Shown piece after piece: positions 61,053 through 64,000 of a DNA stretch of 64,000 nt. This DNA comes from Aerococcaceae bacterium DSM 111022 (GTDB taxonomy: Bacteria > Bacillota > Bacilli > Lactobacillales > Aerococcaceae), in contig JACBXO010000001.1 in the NCBI GenBank assembly GCA_015863195.1, forward strand, positions 186,001 through 250,000, read 5' to 3'. The notes under the pieces were generated by a model, which saw only the letters and a list, made by a program, of their open reading frames with translations, searched no databases and was not told the DNA's origin. Both the position numbers and the translations under genes were made by a program. Numbering within the stretch: the stretch's first letter is position 1; each line of letters opens with the position of its first letter.

Positions 61053-61080
61053 TTACTAGCTAATAGAATGGACTGTATAT

Positions 61081-61662
61081 ATGAATATTGCCAATAAATT
61101 AACCGTATTACGCATGTGTCTCATTCCGGTTTTCGTCATTCTTTTAATCATTCCGGATACAGCTTCTGCTTTTCAAGCAGGTGGCGCTGTAATTCCTTGG
61201 AATCAATTTATTGCAGGAATTATCTTTGTATTCGCGTCATTTACCGATTACTTAGATGGTTATCTTGCTAGAAAACATAATTTAGTGACCGCTTTTGGAG
61301 AGTTCTTTGACCCAATGGCTGATAAACTATTAGTTATTGCTGCATTAATCATGCTGGTTGAAATGGACTATATCGCAGGCTGGATTGTCATTGTTATTGT
61401 CAGCCGTGAATTACTAGTTACTGGTTTACGTGTTTTATTAGCGCGTAGTTCAGGAAAAGTATTGGCTGCTGCATTACCAGGAAAAATTAAAACATTTTCA
61501 CAAATGTTCTCTATCACATTTTATCTATTTGATAATGTTGGGTTTAAAGCGTTAGGTATTCCAATGGCTGAAATTTTAATGGCGATTGCGGTATTCTTCA
61601 CGATTTACTCAGGAGTAGAGTACTTCTATAAAGGACGTTTTGTTTTCAAAGATTCCATGTAA
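61081..61662 (+). CDS. pgsA: CDP-diacylglycerol-glycerol-3-phosphate 3-phosphatidyltransferase
   Basis: 193 residues, four to five helices. The CDP-alcohol phosphatidyltransferase motif is visible as DYLDGYLARKHNLVTAFGEF (about 61-80) continuing FFDPMADK, with the conserved aspartates. It makes phosphatidylglycerol phosphate, the first committed step of phosphatidylglycerol synthesis. The ATG has only a weak ribosome site, so translation may depend on rodZ, 28 bases upstream. Terminator follows. Confidence 0.93.
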   Translation: MNIANKLTVLRMCLIPVFVILLIIPDTASAFQAGGAVIPWNQFIAGIIFVFASFTDYLDGYLARKHNLVTAFGEFFDPMADKLLVIAALIMLVEMDYIAGWIVIVIVSRELLVTGLRVLLARSSGKVLAAALPGKIKTFSQMFSITFYLFDNVGFKALGIPMAEILMAIAVFFTIYSGVEYFYKGRFVFKDSM

Positions 61663-61672
61663 AATGTAAAAT

Positions 61673-61718
61673 AAGTATCAATGAGTTATGATTAAATAAC
61701 TGCGTTGATACTTTTTTT
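61673..61718 (+). terminator. Terminator of rodZ-pgsA
   Basis: AAGTATCAATG-AGTTAT pairs with ATAACT-GCGTTGATACTT, then seven T. Confidence 0.85.
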
Positions 61719-61792
61719 ATTAAAAAACATAAATAATTGAAGAAATTTTTCAACTTTTCGAAAAAAATGTTTATTTATATATAGGAGGAATT

Positions 61793-63055
61793 ATGAAAGC
61801 AGAAATTATTGCTGTAGGAACTGAAATTTTAATGGGTTATATTGTTAACACAAATGCAAGTTGGATTGGACAAGAATTACTCGATATCGGCATCGGCACT
61901 TATTACCAACAAGTCGTCGGGGATAATCGTGGACGCATGGAAGAAGCGATTAAACTGGCAGCTAGTAGGAGTGACATTGTTATTGTCAGTGGTGGTTTAG
62001 GCCCAACAAGGGATGACATCACTAAACAAGTCGTCGCTGATTTTTTAGGAAAATCACTCGTCATTGACGCCAAACAAGAGGATAAAGTTAAGGCATATTA
62101 TCACAGACGTAACTACGATTATGGTTTACTTGATGCGAATCAAGCAGCGATTGCAGAGGGAAGTCAACCTTATTTTAATGATGTTGGTTTAGCTTGTGGT
62201 TATGGGGGCGAATTTATGAAGGAAAATGGTACCAATGGCTTAATTGTCGTTGTTCCAGGACCGCCATTTGAACTCAAACCTATGTTTACTAATTATGTCA
62301 AACCGCATCTGCAAAATATATTCCAAGAAGCGGATAATATTGAATCATTGTATCTAAACTTTTATGGACGCGGTGAAACGATGCTCTCTAAAGATTTAGA
62401 TGACTTAATACAAGATCAATCAAACCCGACCATCGCTTTGTATGCACAACCCAACCGCGTCACATTACGCTTAACGGCTAGTGGGCGGAATAGGGAAGAA
62501 ACAAATAAGCTGAATCAAGAAATGGCGGACAAAATTATTGAACGCTCAAAAGAATATTTTATCGGTTATGGTGAGAATTTCACACTCGAAGATTATGTTG
62601 TCAATAAATTAATCGACGAAAAGAAAACAATCACCGCAGCCGAAAGTCTTACTGGTGGCCTAGTTTTAAATAGCTTGGCCCAAATTTCAGGGGTCTCACA
62701 AGTACTTTATGGAGGATTTGTTACTTATATGACTCCTTCAAAAGTCGAGCTTTTAGACGTCGATCCAGTCGTAATCGAAGAGCACTCAGTAGTCAGTGAA
62801 CCAGTCGTTCGTCAAATGGCAGAAAAAGCGCGTTTGAAAGCTGATACAGATTTATCATTAGCCTTAACAGGTGTCGCCGGACCAGAAAGTTTAGAAGGAC
62901 ATCCGGCAGGAGAGGTTTATATCGGACTTGCTGTTCGCGGTGAAGAAACGAGAATATTACATCTAAATATTCCAGATAAACCACGAGCAATTGTTCAAGA
63001 AACCGCTAAGTATGCCGCTTTGAATCTAGTTCGTGAGTACTTTTTAAATAAATAG
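61793..63055 (+). CDS. cinA: CinA family competence/damage-inducible protein
   Basis: 420 residues. N-terminal MoeA/MogA-like domain (EIIAVGTEILMGYIVNTNA, VVSGGLGPTRDD) and C-terminal nicotinamide-nucleotide amidase domain (TAAESLTGGLVLNSL near 282, VLYGGFVTYMTPSKVELL, LTGVAGPE). CinA deamidates NMN and hydrolyses ADP-ribose-like compounds and is often co-expressed with recA in competent Gram-positives. AGGAGG precedes the ATG. recA follows 80 bases further with its own SOS box. Confidence 0.93.
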   Translation: MKAEIIAVGTEILMGYIVNTNASWIGQELLDIGIGTYYQQVVGDNRGRMEEAIKLAASRSDIVIVSGGLGPTRDDITKQVVADFLGKSLVIDAKQEDKVKAYYHRRNYDYGLLDANQAAIAEGSQPYFNDVGLACGYGGEFMKENGTNGLIVVVPGPPFELKPMFTNYVKPHLQNIFQEADNIESLYLNFYGRGETMLSKDLDDLIQDQSNPTIALYAQPNRVTLRLTASGRNREETNKLNQEMADKIIERSKEYFIGYGENFTLEDYVVNKLIDEKKTITAAESLTGGLVLNSLAQISGVSQVLYGGFVTYMTPSKVELLDVDPVVIEEHSVVSEPVVRQMAEKARLKADTDLSLALTGVAGPESLEGHPAGEVYIGLAVRGEETRILHLNIPDKPRAIVQETAKYAALNLVREYFLNK

Positions 63056-63066
63056 AACAAACGTTC
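63055..63066 (+). promoter_or_regulatory. LexA (DinR/SOS) box before recA
   Basis: GAACAAACGTTC matches the Gram-positive SOS consensus GAAC-N4-GTTC and overlaps the cinA stop by one base. A TATAAT box stands at 63099-63104 with TTTGCT 18 bases before it, so the box lies just upstream of the -35 region. This predicts DNA-damage induction of recA. Confidence 0.8.
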
Positions 63067-63135
63067 GCTTTTTGTTTGCTTTTTAGTAAATGAACAATTA
63101 TAATAAACATGACTTGAAAATGGAGGAATGAAAAT

Positions 63136-64000
63136 ATGGTAGATACAGATCGTCAAAAAGCGCTTGATCAAGCATTAAAAAGTATAGAAAAAAACTTCGG
63201 TAAAGGGGCAATTATGCGCCTTGGAGAAAAAACAGACACAAGAATTTCAACAATCCCATCAGGTTCTTTAGCTTTGGATGTGGCTTTAGGTGTAGGTGGA
63301 TACCCAAGAGGGCGTATTATTGAATGTTACGGACCAGAGTCATCTGGTAAAACAACGGTAGCATTACATGCGATTGCCGAAGTGCAAAAAAATGGTGGAA
63401 CAGCAGCGTTTATCGATGCAGAGCATGCCTTAGACCCAGCTTATGCAGAAGCTTTAGGAGTGAATGTTGAAGAATTATTAATTTCTCAACCAGATACTGG
63501 GGAACAAGGATTAGAAATTGCCGATGCATTAGTCTCTTCTGGAGCGATTGATATTGTTGTTATTGACTCGGTTGCAGCCTTAGTTCCACGTGCTGAAATT
63601 GAAGGGGATATGGGAGACTCACATATTGGTCTTCAAGCACGTTTAATGTCACAAGCATTACGTAAATTATCAGGATCAATTAACAAAACAAAAACGATTG
63701 CTTTCTTCATTAACCAAATTCGTGAAAAAGTAGGGGTTATGTTTGGTAACCCTGAAACAACACCAGGGGGGCGTGCGTTAAAATTCTACTCAACGATTCG
63801 TTTAGAAGTACGCCGTGCTGAAACAATTAAAGTAAGCGGTGAAAGTTTAGGTAACCGTACACGTATTAAAATTGTTAAAAATAAGGTAGCACCACCATTC
63901 AAAGAAGTTTATGTAGATATCATGTATGGTAAAGGTATCTCACAAGTTGGTGAATTAGTCGATATGGCAGCAGATATTGATGTTATCAATAAAGCTGGAT
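63136..64000 (+). CDS. recA: Recombinase RecA (3' end outside window)
   Basis: 288 codons visible from ATG 63136 ([20 protein letters not shown]), with GGAGG nine bases upstream. Walker [10 protein letters not shown] begins at residue 66; [33 protein letters not shown] and the L2 loop [17 protein letters not shown] follow in order. RecA pairs DNA strands in recombination and promotes LexA self-cleavage. No intein or other insertion is seen in the visible part. About 60 C-terminal residues are missing because the window ends. Confidence 0.97.
   Translation, partial: MVDTDRQKALDQALKSIEKNFGKGAIMRLGEKTDTRISTIPSGSLALDVALGVGGYPRGRIIECYGPESSGKTTVALHAIAEVQKNGGTAAFIDAEHALDPAYAEALGVNVEELLISQPDTGEQGLEIADALVSSGAIDIVVIDSVAALVPRAEIEGDMGDSHIGLQARLMSQALRKLSGSINKTKTIAFFINQIREKVGVMFGNPETTPGGRALKFYSTIRLEVRRAETIKVSGESLGNRTRIKIVKNKVAPPFKEVYVDIMYGKGISQVGELVDMAADIDVINKAG

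Overview
The window reads as the chromosome of a low-GC Gram-positive bacterium of the order Lactobacillales. Supporting features are the sufCDSUB iron-sulfur operon, the rodZ-pgsA-cinA-recA order, a maeKR/maePE malate locus laid out as in Lactobacillus casei, Gram-positive ribosome binding sites and a PurBox-like site before BMP-type nucleoside-binding proteins. A near-complete C30 (staphyloxanthin-type) carotenoid gene set suggests an environmental or skin-type genus, perhaps Carnobacteriaceae or Aerococcaceae; that placement is inference.

Positions 1-18386 are the 3' part of tmRNA followed by a genomic island of about 18.2 kb inserted at the tmRNA 3' end. A 14-bp direct repeat (189-202 and 18373-18386) forms attL and attR, CCATTACC arm-type repeats lie inside both ends, an integrase C-terminal fragment faces attL, and a hairpin terminator that probably belonged to tmRNA now lies beyond attR. 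Cargo: a Nudix hydrolase, a SAM-I riboswitch in front of a 60-residue ORF, malate sensing, uptake and decarboxylation, a CPBP protease, an ECF sigma/anti-sigma pair, a cadmium-resistance remnant (cadC, cadD, broken cadA), a cation/proton antiporter, an aquaporin with an in-frame stop, and a two-gene DUF262 module that looks like phage defence. Several gene scraps lie between these.

Positions 18400-49300 are mostly core chromosome: a marR-flavin monooxygenase-NADP oxidoreductase operon with three operator repeats, an MFS transporter, rodA, holA, rpsT, sufCDSUB, truB-ribF, and two BMP genes plus nupOPQ for purine nucleoside uptake. The long intergenic gaps hold the most unusual content. Six copies of a modular hairpin element with ends like CAAACTGCGGGA each lie beside tandem arrays. 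Each array is built on its own palindrome, yet the repeat period is almost always 41 or 51 bp, that is, four or five helical turns.

Positions 49373-59511 are a photoprotection locus: crtN-crtM, a TetR regulator, a UvsE UV-damage endonuclease, a tocopherol-cyclase-like protein, then crtP-like, aldH, crtQ and crtO. Together these would convert farnesyl diphosphate to an acylated glycosyl diaponeurosporenoate, but aldH carries a premature stop and crtQ and uvsE carry single-base frameshifts. Positions 59997-64000 hold rodZ, pgsA, cinA and the start of recA, with a LexA box before recA.

At least four frameshifts (uvsE, crtQ, the second BMP gene, an ASCH gene) can each be repaired by adding one base to an A or T run. 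That pattern means either homopolymer errors in the assembly or real decay, and should be settled before those genes are called dead.
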